Origin: Portunus trituberculatus
Taxonomy: Eukaryota; Arthropoda; Malacostraca; Decapoda; Portunidae
DNA length: 64,000 nucleotides
NCBI RefSeq assembly: GCF_017591435.1
Contig: NC_059287.1
Coordinates: 8,164,687-8,228,686, forward strand
Direction: 5' to 3'
In this document: piece after piece, positions 53,210-63,980 of the stretch
How the letters are laid out: each line of letters opens with the position of its first letter
How positions within the stretch are numbered: position 1 is the stretch's first letter
Notes under the pieces: model-generated
The model's input: the letters and a program-made list of their open reading frames with translations, nothing else
Told to the model about the DNA's origin: nothing
Databases searched by the model: none
Made by a program: the position numbers and the translations under genes

Positions 53210-54008
53210 AAACTGACATCACTGAGGAATTCAATGAGATGCCCATCGTGTGCACCTCATGTCAGTTCGCTGCCTACCTCCATCCAGTCCGCACCGCTCT
53301 TCCAGCTGTCCACCCTCCTCCCTTTTTACCGGCTTCTCCAAGGGTTGTCCTGGTAAGCTGTTTCGCTCGTCGTCCTGCTGTTGGGAGTGTTATTGGGTGA
53401 AGAACACAATCTAAGGATTGTTGTTTATCTGGCTCTCCTTTGAGACCCAGAGTTATTTTTTGGTTGCAGAGTTTTTCTCTGGCGATGGACCTGCTAAAAA
53501 CTCCGAGACGAACTTCCTGATCTTTGGCTGGCAAGCGCCCCAGCGGGGAGAAAGCTCCACCTGCAGGGTAGAAGAAAAGAAAAAAAGACAGATAGAAGGA
53601 GGGTGCCGCCAATCATGGGGCTTTCGCTTCGCCGCCCTCTGCTGCTGGTACTAGTCAGGATGTAAACACTGCATCCTTGTCAGCTGATCGCACCGCCAGG
53701 AACGACCAGCTGGATCGTTTGAGTATGGTCATCAGCGACCTGATCGCAAAGTTGGATGCTAACACGTCTGCCACCGCCTCTGTGGGAAGTGGTCTACCAT
53801 CCTGAACGCCAGCTTGCGGCGCAGACCATCTGCCAATGGTGTGAAGGCTACATGTGGAAAAATAAAACTCTCCAGTAATGTGCCAAACTTGACTGTCCCA
53901 GCTACTAACACAGCCATTACTAACGCCATGAGTGCTGGCAGCAAACTCATAGACTTACGTTTCTTCCATACTAACGGACTGATCTCCAAGGCCCTAGTCC
54001 GGTGGCAA
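53210..54008 (+). mobile_element. DIRS fragment (terminus, leader, part of gag)
   Basis: The left edge 'aactgacatcactgagg...ttcaatgag' is homologous to the DIRS-B terminus and leader. At 53830-53990 a gag block reads 'VPNLTVPATNTAITNAMSAG' and 'FFHTNGLISKALV', matching DIRS-B's 'PNLAVPVTNAAVTKAMS'. It is truncated on the right at LINE fragment iv and lies between two LINE fragments. Confidence 0.82.
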
Positions 54009-54009
54009 C

Positions 54010-54944
54010 AAATTAATATTTGGCTATTTGATATTAATTTGTTGTCTTCAAGGAACTCGATCCATTGTTTCTTTATTATTCTTTCACACATCTTGCATAT
54101 TACACTAGTTAGTGATACTGGTCTGTAATTTAAAGGTGTTTCCTTCCTTCCGCTCTTATATATGGGAACCACCTCAGCTCTTTTCCATTCTACTGGTACT
54201 GTTCCATTTTCTATTGAGCATTTTATGATGTATATAGGACTTGCTAGTTCTTCCCTACATTCTTTCAGTATTTTGCCTGAGACTTCATCCAGTCCCATTG
54301 CCTTCTCTTCATCCTGTTCCTTCATTAACTCTTTTATTTCAAGCTTGGTTACTTTAACCTCTTTCATATATACTGTCTCTCTATTACCCTGTGGCCTTTC
54401 AAATTTGGATTCCTTAGTAAAGACCTCCTGGAATTTATTATTTAACAGTTCTGCCATACTTTTTGGGTCTTCCACCATCTCGTCCTCTCCTTTTAACCTT
54501 TCTATTGTTTTTTTGCCTAATTTTTCCATTTATGAATCTGTAGAACAATTTCGGTTGCTCCTTACATTTTTTGACAATGTCCTTTTCAAAGTTCTTTTCC
54601 TCTTCCTTCCTCACCTTAACATATTCATTTCTCGCTGCCTTGAAGTTTTCCTTATTTACTGGATTTCTATTTCTCCTCCACCTTTTCCATGCTCCATCTC
54701 TTTACTCCTTTGCCCTAGCACACCTTGCATTAAACCAATCTTTCTTTCCTTCTTCTTTAGGTCTATATTTCAGGACATATTCCCTGACCCCTGTTGTATA
54801 TTTCCAAAAATAAGTTATACTTCTCTTGCATCGTCTCTGAGTTTTCCATCTCCTCCCAGCTTACGTTTTTAAAATAGTTCTTAAGATTCTCAATATCAGC
54901 CTTTCTGTAATTTAATTCTATCTTCCTTTCCTTCTTCTATATCT

Positions 54945-54948
<4 letters not shown>
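54010..54948 (-). mobile_element. LINE fragment iv (RT N-terminus and endonuclease tail)
   Basis: Minus strand: the 53759-54529 frame holds 'KAMGLDEVSGKILKECREEL' and 'PLNYRPVSLTSVICKMCERI'; upstream sequence matches the endonuclease-RT linker of copy 2. It overlaps fragment iii by about 395 bp of RT at high similarity, so it is a separate copy, not its continuation. Its truncated 5' end meets a (TG)n tract. Confidence 0.88.

Positions 54949-55024
<76 letters not shown>
54949..55024. repeat. (TG)n microsatellite joining two facing LINE remnants
   Basis: 38 TG units. A minus-strand LINE ends on its left and a plus-strand LINE of another clade begins on its right. Confidence 0.97.
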
Positions 55025-55025
<1 letters not shown>

Positions 55026-55360
55026 CTTCAACGCACGGGTCAGTACCAACTACAACGTCTGGGGTGGTATTATCGGCAAGCACGGAGTTGGTGCTGTCAA
55101 CTCCAACGGTCTCCGGCTTCTTAATCTATGCGCAGAGCACAACTTATTTGTTACCAACACAGCTTTCCAACTTGCCAACAAGTACAAGACCACTTGGATG
55201 CACCCCCGATCAAAGCACTGGCACTTGATTGACTACGTCATCGTCCGTCGCACCAATCTACAAGACGTCATCATCACTAGAGCTCTTTGAGGTGCTGAAT
55301 GCTGGACAGATCATTGTTTAGTCCGTTCTATTTTTCACTTGAAGATACATCCACTTGCGC
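55025..55360 (+). pseudogene. LINE endonuclease C-terminal half
   Basis: The frame reads 'DFNARVSTNYNVWGGIIGKH', 'NLFVTNTAFQLANKYKTTWM' and 'HWHLIDYVIVRRTNLQDV'. After a stop near 55,290 comes 'CWTDHCLVRS' with the catalytic His. The N-terminal half of the domain is absent. Confidence 0.85.
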
Positions 55361-55799
55361 GCAAGTCTGCCAGAAGAAAACATATAAATTGCAGTGCCCT
55401 TTGAGATCCTGCTAAACGTCAAAATTTACAGCGAGAACTCACAAAAGCTTTGTCAGAAAATCCCATCCCTATCGAAGTTGTACCTTTCCCTGTTAATGGC
55501 GAATCTCCCACAGAGGCTTGGGATACCCTTTCTTGCACCATCATGGAGGCCGCTACCACAGCCCTCGGGTTTACTCGAAGACGCCACCAAGACTGATTCG
55601 ATGACAATTCGCCCGAGATTCATCGATTACTCCAACAGAAGAATGCTGCACATGACGCTGCCACCAATAACCCAGCTTCCTCTGTCCTACGGGCCCGGTT
55701 CACCGAGCTTCGCTCAGAGGTACGAATTTGTCTCCGACAGATGGAGAACAAATGATGGAAGGACAAGGGTCATGAAATCTAGTGCCTTGCTGATGACCA

Positions 55800-57602
55800 T
55801 GATTTGCATGGCTTCTATAATGCTGTCAAGACAATATACGGGCCAATCAGAGGCTCCACCATCCCTGTCAGGTCTGCCGACGACTCTACTTTAATCAAAG
55901 ACCGCCTGGGTGTAGTTTCCCGTTGGGCTGAGCACTTCAGCGAACTGCTTAACCGCATCAACCCAGCTGAACCTGAGGTGATTAACCGCCTCCCAACTCT
56001 TCCTCCCTTTATAGAGATGGACTCCACCCCGTCCTTCCCTGAGACTCTACGAGCCATTTTGGCTCTGAAGAATAACAAGGCAGCGGGACCCGATGGTATT
56101 CCTGGAGAAGTCTTCAAACATGGTGGATATCTCCTGCACCGACGCCTCCATCATTTCATCTGCAGCCTGTGGGAAACAGAACGTTTTCCTCAACAATGGA
56201 AAGATGCAAACATTATAACCATATACAAGAGAAAGGGTGACAAATCCGTCTGCAGGAACTACAGGAATCTCCCTCTTGTCCGTGGCTGGGAAGGTATTAG
56301 CCAGGATCATGCTTTCCCGCCTTCTCTCCTTCATCTCAGAGGTCATGCTCCCAGTCACAATGTGGGTTCCACAAGGAAAGGAGCACCATGGACATGATCT
56401 TCGTAGCTCGTCTCCTGCAAGAAAAGTGTAGGGAACAACACCGTGACTTCTATGCTGCCTTCATTGACCTCACAAAAGCATTCAACACAGTTAACCGTTC
56501 CTTCCTATGGACTACTTGGCTAAATTCGGCTGTCCCAAAAAATTTATCAAGCTTCTTAAAGAATTCCACACAAGTATGTTTGCCCGTGTTACAATTGGCG
56601 GCCTGGAATCTGATCCCTTTGAAGTCAAGGTTGGTGTAAAGCAGGGCTGTGTTCTCGCGCCAGTCCTCTTCAACATATACATGTCTGCAGTCACACTTCT
56701 AACTAGGTACCATCTCCAGCTAGACGATGGCGTGACTTTCCGGTACCGTCTTGACGGCAGTCTGTTCAACTTACGACGATGCTGCCCTCATTAGTCACAC
56801 AGCAGAAGGCCTTCAAAGAACCCTGTCTACTACTGCTGACATTTGCACTCACACAGGGCTTGTCATCAATGCCAGGAAGACCGAAGTACTCCATCAACGC
56901 TCGGCTCACGGTGATCAACCCCCTCCTACTACCTTTAAAATTGGAGATGAGGATATCAGGCAGGTAAACAGCTTCACCTACCTAGGCAGCGTCCTGTCTT
57001 CATCCTGTAACATCGGAGACGAAGTGCAGAACAGACTCCAGCAAGACACTAGTGCCTTCGGGCGGCTGTCACGCAGGGTTTTCCTAAACCATAATATATC
57101 TACTGCCACCAAGGTCGGTGTTTATAATGCAGTTTGCATTTCAACCTTGCTATATGGTTGTGAGGCTTGGACCATATATCGACCCCACATCAAGAGCCTC
57201 GAGGCTTTTCACATCAGGAGCCTCCAGCAGATCCTTGGAATCACGTGGATAGACCGTATCCCACATATCACTGTTCTTCAGTGCGCCGGCTGCATCAGTG
57301 TCGAGGCGCTCATCATCCAACACCAACTCCAATGGGTCGGCCACGTGTGCCATTTGGATGACGGCCGACTCCCTCGCACCATCCTCTACGGAGAGCTTGC
57401 CGCAGGTCATCGTAGTGCTGGTGGTCAGAAAAAACGGTTCAAGGACCACCTAAAGGTGACTCTGAAGCGGTGTGGTGTCCCTCCGTCAAACTTGGAGCAT
57501 CTCACCAGTGATCGGACCTCGTGGCACTCAACGTGCCGCCATGCTGTGGAGACCTTCGAAACAGCACGAACACATGCCTGTGAAGAACGGCGTCGGCGTT
57601 GA
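55800..57602 (+). pseudogene. LINE reverse transcriptase and C-terminal domain
   Basis: 55804-56397 has 'LALKNNKAAGPDGIPGEVFK'. 56388-56639 has 'FYAAFIDLTKAFNTVNRSFL'. 56507-56794 has 'GVKQGCVLAPVLFNIYMSAV' and 'TFRYRLDGSLFNLRR'. In 56751-57602 the YADD block reads 'STYDDAALISHTAEGLQ', with a short deletion before it. 'NSFTYLGSVLSSSCNIGDEV', 'VYNAVCISTLLYGCEAWTIY' and 'HQLQWVGHVCHLDDGRLPRT' follow. The type is clear, but the frame is broken at least four times. Confidence 0.9.
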
Positions 57603-57800
57603 CACGACCAAATTGACCGCGGCCCTCTTCTTCCTGATGAGGGCATCCCATGTCCTACCTGCGGCAAAATTTGCGCCTAGGAGTTTGGGCTCCGTAGTCA
57701 CCAGAGGAGCCACCGAGGACCCCATAATCTGTCGTCTTAATCATCATCTCATTCACACACCATCCCTCACCACGAGAAGGAGAGACATCGTCATCGTTAG
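57603..57800 (+). pseudogene. C2H2 zinc-finger tail of the second-clade LINE
   Basis: In the frame shifted after 57600, 'GIPCPTCGKICA' then, past a TAG, 'EFGLRSHQRSHRGP' gives C-x2-C...H-x3-H. A C-terminal finger is common in this LINE type. It is split by the stop. Confidence 0.75.
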
Positions 57801-58125
57801 CAATGGACAACCATAAGCAGTGAGCAAGTATGTGTATTTACCTAGTTGTATTGTACAAGGTTCGAGCAGGGTTCATAAGTGTCCTGTCTCCATGTCTCCA
57901 TTTATCCAACTGTTCTTAAAGTTATGCACATTATGTGCTATAACAACTTCATCACTCAATGCATGCCACTTTTCCACCATTCTATGTGGAAAACTGTAAT
58001 TTCTAATATCCTTCACACACTGCCTCATCCTAATCTTCTTTACATGTCCTCTTGTCCTTCTCTTTTTCTGTCACCAGCACTAGGTCTTCCTTATCTATCT
58101 TTTCAATGTCACTGACTATCTAGTA

Positions 58126-58375
58126 CACTTAACCCTCGGCTATTGCGCCCAATTGGGGCCGAAATAGCCGCGCTATAGCCGAAAACGCGATAGCCAATTG
58201 ATCTTGGCGGGAAGGCGGTTTTGGCCAATGAGCGCTCAGATATTCTATTACATCATGGCGGGGCGCGCGATAGCAGGCAACTGAGGTCGCGATAATGAAA
58301 TCTTAGCAGCTTTTCATGGGTGCGCGATAGCAATAAAACGCGATAGCCGAAGTCGCGATAGCCGAGGGTTGACTG
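58126..58375. mobile_element. TA-flanked MITE 1, 250 bp (pogo/Tigger-like ends)
   Basis: Inverted ends 'cacttaaccctcggctattg' and 'cagtcaaccctcggctatcg', with more 'cgcgatagcc' repeats inside. It is flanked by TA (58124-58125, 58376-58377). The CAGTCAACCCTCG-type end is typical of pogo/Tigger elements. Confidence 0.85.
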
Positions 58376-58377
58376 TA

Positions 58378-59271
58378 CAGGTAACTCGAATAACGTGATA
58401 GATGCGTTCCAAGAGGCATCGCGTATAACAAAGTTCACGTAAAACAAACTTGTAATTCTCATAAGAAACAACAGATAATATGGGGGATGTGGGATGTGGT
58501 CCAAAAAAATTTGTACAAAATACTCTACTTAATTGGCTAAATTAACATGTTTTTATTATTTACCATTCTAAATACTAGAAGTGTATTTAAAGTATAGGGA
58601 AAAGCAAGAAATGATAAGAGAAAGCAAAAAATAATAAGAGAAAACAACAAAACAAAGAATACGTAAACACAACACTCACTGCGTCACTGCCTTCACCACT
58701 CACACCACCGTCAGTCACCATCTTCCTCTGAGCTTTTCCATTTGGCTAAATTAACATGCTTTTATTATTTACCATTCTAAATACTAGAAGTTTATTTAAA
58801 GTAAAGGGAAAAGCAAGAAATAATGAGAAAGCAAAAAATAATAAGAGAAAACAACAAAACAAAGAATACGTAAACACTCACTGCGTCACTGCCTTCACCA
58901 CTCACACCACAGTCAGTCACCATCTTCCTCTGAGCTTTACCACTTTATCAAAAATCCACTTTTCAAAAATAACTCCGCATGCAGAAGATGAAGGACGTTT
59001 TGGGGCCATCTTGGTGAATTATAGGCAGATTGAAGAGATTCCGTCTGTACTTAGTGCTGGCAGACTGCAAATGAAGCACGGGAAGAGTGGAGCTCCCACC
59101 TATCAGCAAGTCGCAGAACTCTCTGGTGCGCAGTTTGAAATTGTGTCTGGCACTCAGTTTGAAAATGCGGTTGGGCCAAATTGCGTATAAGCAAACCGAT
59201 CGCGCAAATCAAATTAATTATAATATTTTTTCGGTCGCGTTATAACAAAAACACGTAAATCGAGTTACCTG
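58378..59271. mobile_element. TA-flanked MITE 2, 894 bp, abutting MITE 1
   Basis: Inverted ends 'caggtaactcgaataacgtg' and 'caggtaactcgatttacgtg'. It is flanked by TA on both sides (58376-58377 shared with MITE 1; 59272-59273). Internally a segment of about 208 bp is tandemly duplicated (58531-58739, 58740-58938). The right part (to 59190) has a coding-like frame with 'GRLQMKHGKSGAPTYQQVAE'; I do not recognise a transposase domain. Confidence 0.88.
58531..58938. repeat. Tandem duplication within MITE 2 (unit about 208 bp)
   Basis: Both units begin 'ttggctaaattaacatg' and end near 'ccatcttcctctgagctttt'. The two copies differ by small indels and a few substitutions. Confidence 0.9.
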
Positions 59272-59439
59272 TACATGGTTATTAAGTCTCCTCGTTCTCT
59301 TCTATCTTGTAAGGTTGGCAGTCCCATTTCCTTCAGCCTTTCCTTCATATGTTAGGTCCTTTAGTTCCAGAACCATCTTTGCTACTCTGAATCCATTCAA
59401 TCTTCTTATATCTTTTTTAGAGCTTTTTTTTATACCATG

Positions 59440-59660
59440 TGGGTTTTTCACAGGAGTTTATGGACTAAAGGGGATACTTTTGGGGGGGATACCTCCTATC
59501 TCAAAGCCCACCCGCTAGGAAACCGTTGCCCCGAGTGAGAAAGCCTAACCTACACTCAGACCGTGGACAGGATTTAAACCCGTGCGCTTGGAGACCCCTC
59601 GGACCCCAAAGCATGCATGGTTCCACTGTACTGCTTGGAGACCATACCACTGCTGGATAT
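59440..59660 (-). mobile_element. SINE-like, tRNA-related segment inside the LINE
   Basis: Minus-strand sequence contains 'gggtttaaatcctgtcc' (59566-59582), close to a pol III B box (GGTTCGAATCC), within a tRNA-like stretch with 'ggggtctccaagcgcacggg'. It interrupts LINE sequence that resumes after about 59,660. No clear A box or duplication could be fixed. Confidence 0.45.
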
Positions 59661-59899
59661 TCCAGCTTAGGACGTATCATGCTTGTGATGATTTTTTCAT
59701 CATATCTTTGTCCATGTACTGAAATGCCACTATTATATTAGTCAAAATTTTATATGCTAATCAAAATATCTTACTTATGTGTTTTTCAGGGTTCAGATTT
59801 TCCTGTATAATCATTCCCAGACCTTTTTCCTCTTTAATCTTCAATATTTGCTCCTCTCCCATCATATAGTTCCATACCGGTCTTCTTTTGCTCTATCCT

Positions 59900-60790
59900 A
59901 GTTCCATTACATCACATTTCTTGGCACTGAGCTGCAATTTCCACTTATTACTTCACTCGTAGATTTGTTTATATATTTCTGTAACAGCAAACAGTCCTCC
60001 CAGGTTTTGGTTACTCTTAACAGCTTTGCATCATCAGTAAACAAATTAACATAACTGTTTACCCCATTGTGAATGTCATTTATATAAATCTGAAACATAA
60101 TGGGGGCTAACACTGACCCTTGTGGCACTCCACTTGTTACTTTACCCTAAAATGAGTATGTAACTCTGATCACAGTTCTCATCTCCCTGTCCTTTAAATT
60201 AATTCCTTATCCAGCCCTCCCATGTTCTCTAGTTTCCAAAGTAGTCTTCCATGAGGGACTTTATCAAAAGCCTTTTTTATGTCCAGGTATACTGTATCCA
60301 CCCATCCATCTCTGCTTTCCACTTCTTCTATTACTCTTGAGTAGAAACTTAATAATTTCAACACACATGACCGTCCTGTCCTGAACCCAAATTATCTGTT
60401 CGATATAACTTGTTCTTCGTCCCAGTGTTAAACCTATTTTCTTTGATAACTATTTCACACAACTTCCCCCATAACATTTGTAAGCTCAGTTGCCTTTTCT
60501 CCTTTAAATATCAGTATTACGTTGGCTCTCTTCCATTCTAGTGAAACTCTCCTTTAATTTAATTAACTTACAATCATTTCCCAAATAGGATCCAACAGTT
60601 GGTTTTCACATTCTTTTAGCACCCAGCCTGATACACCATCCGGTACCATTGCTTTTCTGACATCCAAATTATCTAATAATCTTCTAATATCCTCTTTGTG
60701 CACTATGATTTCCAGCAATCCTTGGCAATGCAATGTCCTATTTGGTTCTGTAAAATCCTCTTCTACAGTGAACAGTTTTGAAGCTCTCAT
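59900..60790 (-). pseudogene. LINE reverse transcriptase remnants (copy v)
   Basis: 59907-60128 has 'MPQGSVLAPIMFQIYINDIH' and 'NLFTDDAKLLRV' (TDD in place of ADD). 60563-60790 has 'LDNLDVRKAMVPDGVSGWVL'. Between them frames are heavily broken. This is the most decayed of the large LINE RTs. Confidence 0.85.
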
Positions 60791-60870
60791 TCATTATTTC
60801 ACACAATTCCTTTTCTGTTTGGTATGTCTTCCCTCTCTTAATTATTTTTTCTATTGTTTCCTTATTCTGT

Positions 60871-60935
60871 GTGTGTGTGTGTGTGTATTTACCTAGTTGT
60901 AGTTTTACAGGGCCTGGGCTTTATGTGTGTGTGTC
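60871..60935. repeat. (TG)n plus a very short LINE 3' tail
   Basis: (TG)8 is followed by 'tatttacctagttgtagttt' and 'tacagggcctgggctttatg', then another short TG run. It is about 40 bp of LINE 3' end sandwiched between TG runs. Confidence 0.85.
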
Positions 60936-61990
60936 AGTGAGAATTTTTTAAACTCCCAGGCTATACCCTTCATTCGACCATGTCCTAGAAATTTGTGCAT
61001 GTGCTGTGTGGCTGTGATGTCAACTGAAACCGCTGATAGCTGCATAGTCCCCCGTGCACACCCTACCACCTACAAATGCTCACAAATCTCTGTAAGTGGC
61101 ACAGGAACAAGTTGATAAGTTTTTCTTTAATGGTCAACTTGATGCCAGTAGCCCTGCTCTAAGCAGCAAGGACATTCACTGAGGCTTGGCTGTCAGCCCG
61201 GTAGTCTGCAATGCAGTCAACTCTAGAGTAGGCTCGCTGAGGTGCCATGAGAGCGGTTCCCCTGTCTTACGGCCTGTTCAACTGAGAAGCAACTGACTGC
61301 ATCTTTGCTTCTGTCCCAGTGGTGATCCACATCCACCCACCTTCCTAGCTGAGGTACTTAATCCCTATCTTAAGTCAGTCATGGGCCTCTGGTGTCGTGT
61401 TGTTGAGTAGGTCTGGACTACAAGTTCTCTCCTCACCCTTTGCACCAACTTTCTTTCTCTCTTCCGATCCCAGTCTTGCCCCTGCTTCCAGGTCCCATGC
61501 TCCATCCAGGCTCCCAACACTGTTGGGGCACTATCAGCAACAGTACTGGGCTTCCAGTGCCCTGCCTATGAAGGCGGAGCAGCTAGCACCCGCAGCAACT
61601 ACAGCACCAGCCTTTTTGACACCAGCAGGTCCAGCACCTCACTCCCTTGAAGTCTTGTAGGATCTCCAACTAGGCCCCATGGGGGGTAGCATGGCACACC
61701 ACAACAATAGAAGACCAGGGGCTTCTGTTTGTGTCTCCTGCGCTGGGAATGCGTGGCCTGCACAAAGGTGCAGACCAAGGCAGCCATAGACTCGCCATAC
61801 CTTGGAAGGCTCTTCTGGCGAGTTTCGCTATCCTTTACCGCAGTTGGGTGGGAGAAGAGGGAGAAGTTGGGGACAGGTTTGACCCCCTTTTCTGATTTGG
61901 TAATGTTTCCTAGCTCTTTGGACAGGATAGCTTATCTTTTCTTTTTAACTAGCCAGGCTGATTCCCTGTTTTCTTTGCCTACACTCACCA
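60936..61990. other. No gene recognised
   Basis: GC-moderate DNA with short frames only. The right half (from about 61,390) may be the decayed upstream part of the DIRS remnant that follows, but I cannot support that from motifs. Confidence 0.35.
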
Positions 61991-62660
61991 TGCCATCCTC
62001 CCATGTCACCCAGGGTGTCTACTTTGGTGCTGCCCGATGTCAGAGAGCTCATAGAGAGAGGACTGGTGGAGAGAGTGACAGGGCGAGTTTTCCTGTCCTG
62101 TCTCTTTACTGTGCCAAATTAAGCCCAAGAAAACTAGGTTGGTTATGGACCTGAGCACACTAAACAAATCCTTGAAGCCCCCATGCTTCAAAATGGTATT
62201 GGTGGCCCAGGTCCAATCTGTATTGCGGAAGGGAGCCTGGATAGCATCCCTGGATCTTCAGGATGTGTATTGTCAGGTTCCTATTCATCCTTAGCCTTGC
62301 TGTTTTTTAGTCATTCCAGGTGGGGGAGGGAGACATACCAATTTATCAGACTCCCTTTCTGCCTCTCGCATGCCCTGAGAGTATTCACAAGGCTAGTGAG
62401 GGTGGTGGATGCACATTTAGCATTTCCACACTCATGTACCTAGACAACAGGTTGATATTTTCATCCACTAAGGAGGGTGTATTACACAGTGTTTTGGTGA
62501 TGCTGAGGGTGTTAACAGACATGGGGTTCATGGTAAACAGGGACAAGTCTGCTCTCACTTCCACGCAGAAGCTTTGTTGGCTCCAGATCAAGTGGGACAG
62601 CCAATGCCTTCCTGTTGCTGGCTCCTTCAGATGCTCTGCCACATCAGGAGGGTAAACTTC
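61991..62660 (+). pseudogene. Decayed DIRS-type reverse transcriptase
   Basis: Shifting plus-strand frames read 'VLPDVRELIERGLVERV', a 'RLVMDLSTLNKSLKPP'-like block, 'IASLDLQDVYCQVPIHP' (the DIRS LKDAYxQVPVH block) and 'CTYLDNRLIFSST' (YLDD changed to YLDN). Then 'MGFMVNRDKSALTSTQKL' follows. The order fits a DIRS RT; several frame changes and the lost second Asp show decay. It is distinct from DIRS-A and B. Confidence 0.75.
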
Positions 62661-62952
62661 TCTCACACATCCTCTCAATGTCAGTGCGAGACCCTCCTAT
62701 GTTGTGTAACTTTGCACCCCAGGCACGGCACTCCCATTGGGCCACTTAAAGCACTGTCAGTTGATGAGAAGTCAACAGACATGTCCTGCTCCACCCACAC
62801 AACCTTCCCAGACTGGTGCTCCCAGCTCTTCATTGGCTGCTGCGTCCCTGGCTCTGGTCAGGACCCCTTTGCCAGTTTGCCTCGGACGTAGCATGGGGTT
62901 TCCAGTACAGCTGAGGTCATCAAGCTTAGGGTTTGGTCAGAGGAGAAGAAGA
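62661..62952. other. Unassigned, probably further decayed DIRS pol
   Basis: No clear RNase H motif. I see nothing I can support. Confidence 0.3.
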
Positions 62953-62954
62953 TA

Positions 62955-63133
62955 CAGTAATTCCTTGAGATACAAATGCCCCAACATACAATTTTTTTTC
63001 TATATACGACGAAAAATTTCATATAATTTACGCCCTAAATAATGTGTATTTTTTCTTAAGTTTTGTAAACTCAAGACCCCATGAACATGGTTTCCAAAAG
63101 TAAAAGTTTGGCGAAAACACACAAAATAGCCTG
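62955..63133. mobile_element. Pogo/Tigger-like terminus, truncated
   Basis: 'cagtaattccttgagataca' preceded by TA (62953-62954) resembles Tigger-type ends. No matching right end is in the window. It is cut at 63,134 by another TA-flanked terminus. Confidence 0.5.
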
Positions 63134-63135
63134 TA

Positions 63136-63560
63136 CAGGGGATCCTCACAATTCGACGGTGTTAGGCCGGTTTTTCATTGGTCGAATCAGCGTTAATTTG
63201 AATCGTGAAGCAATTTTTCCCATAGGATACTTAAGAATTAGAGGGGATAGGGACCAACCTCCAGCCTAGACCCCCCCAAAACATCAGTATAACCTCTAAA
63301 AAACACTAACCTAGACTATCTAACTTTTTTTTATTAAACACATTAGGGTGCTGTACAGTACATTTTTGTTAATAAAAACACTTGCATGATGCAGCGATCT
63401 CCCGGTACTTGTCCCTGTTCCTCCAAATTATTGATACTGTTGATCTAGGGACACCCATTTGCAGTGCAACGACACTGTGAACTATACCTGCATCACACTT
63501 TCTTATGAGCTCAAGCTTATCTTTGAAAGGCAGGAAGTTGTGCTCTTAGGGCTGGGGAAC
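63136..63560 (-). mobile_element. Pogo/Tigger-like element remnant with HTH fragment
   Basis: A terminus 'caggggatcctcacaattcg' follows TA at 63134-63135. Downstream, the minus strand (about 63,388-63,540) reads 'LPFKDKLELIRKCDAG' then 'VPRSTVSIIWRNRDKYREI', a CENP-B/pogo N-terminal helix-turn-helix. No catalytic domain is seen before the window ends. Confidence 0.65.
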
Positions 63561-63951
63561 ACCGGCTGGAGCGACAGTGACACAGATTAAGTGACGCACA
63601 CATCGCAAGGCTGCCACTCTAAATTTTCATTTCTCCCTACCACTCACGCGCATTCCCTCCTACTTTCACCGACCACTTGTGCACATTTTCCTCTATTTTC
63701 ACCTACGCCAATCCCAAAATTCTATTTTGTACATGCATATATTATTGTGTGAAAATAAACGTATTTATAATTTTTGCAGTTTTATTCTTTTACTACAAGA
63801 GAAATAAAAAAAAACTTTCAAGTATCGAAAAATTAACTTTTCTTTGGTATATTATTGTGTCAGACTGGACGATGTACACAAGAATAAGCGATCGATTCTC
63901 ATCCTAATGGAGCGCCTCGCCACAGTGCACCATACTCCCACATGTTGCGTC
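63561..63951. other. Non-coding, nothing recognised
   Basis: AT-rich with short frames. It may be part of the pogo-like remnant. Confidence 0.35.
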
Positions 63952-63980
63952 ATATATATATATATGTATATATATATATA
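63952..63980. repeat. (TA)n microsatellite
   Basis: About 14 TA units with one TG interruption. Confidence 0.95.

Larger units (their letters stand above)
55025..57800 (+). mobile_element. LINE of a second clade (CFDP2-like endonuclease, C-terminal C2H2 finger)
   Basis: Plus strand: endonuclease tail, RT and C-terminal region with a zinc finger, in order, 5'-truncated at the microsatellite. The endonuclease style ('RSKHWHLIDYVIVRR') is that often mis-annotated as craniofacial development protein 2. I do not assign the clade firmly. It is GC-richer than the other LINEs and full of frameshifts. Confidence 0.88.
57835..60870 (-). mobile_element. LINE copy v, interrupted by two MITEs and a SINE-like segment
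   Basis: The 3' signature (tatttacctagttgtattgt) begins at 57837. The 3' part runs to 58125, resumes at 59274-59440 and 59660-60870 with RT blocks, and ends 5' at a (TG)n tract. It belongs to a subfamily diverged from copies 2 and iii. Confidence 0.85.

Noticed and set aside
54950..55228. Cys-Val repeat protein
   Set aside because: (TG)n read as Cys-Val fused to a LINE endonuclease frame.
55394..55894. 166-aa plus-strand open frame between LINE endonuclease and RT
   Set aside because: Wrong-frame reading of the endonuclease-RT linker. No motif of its own.
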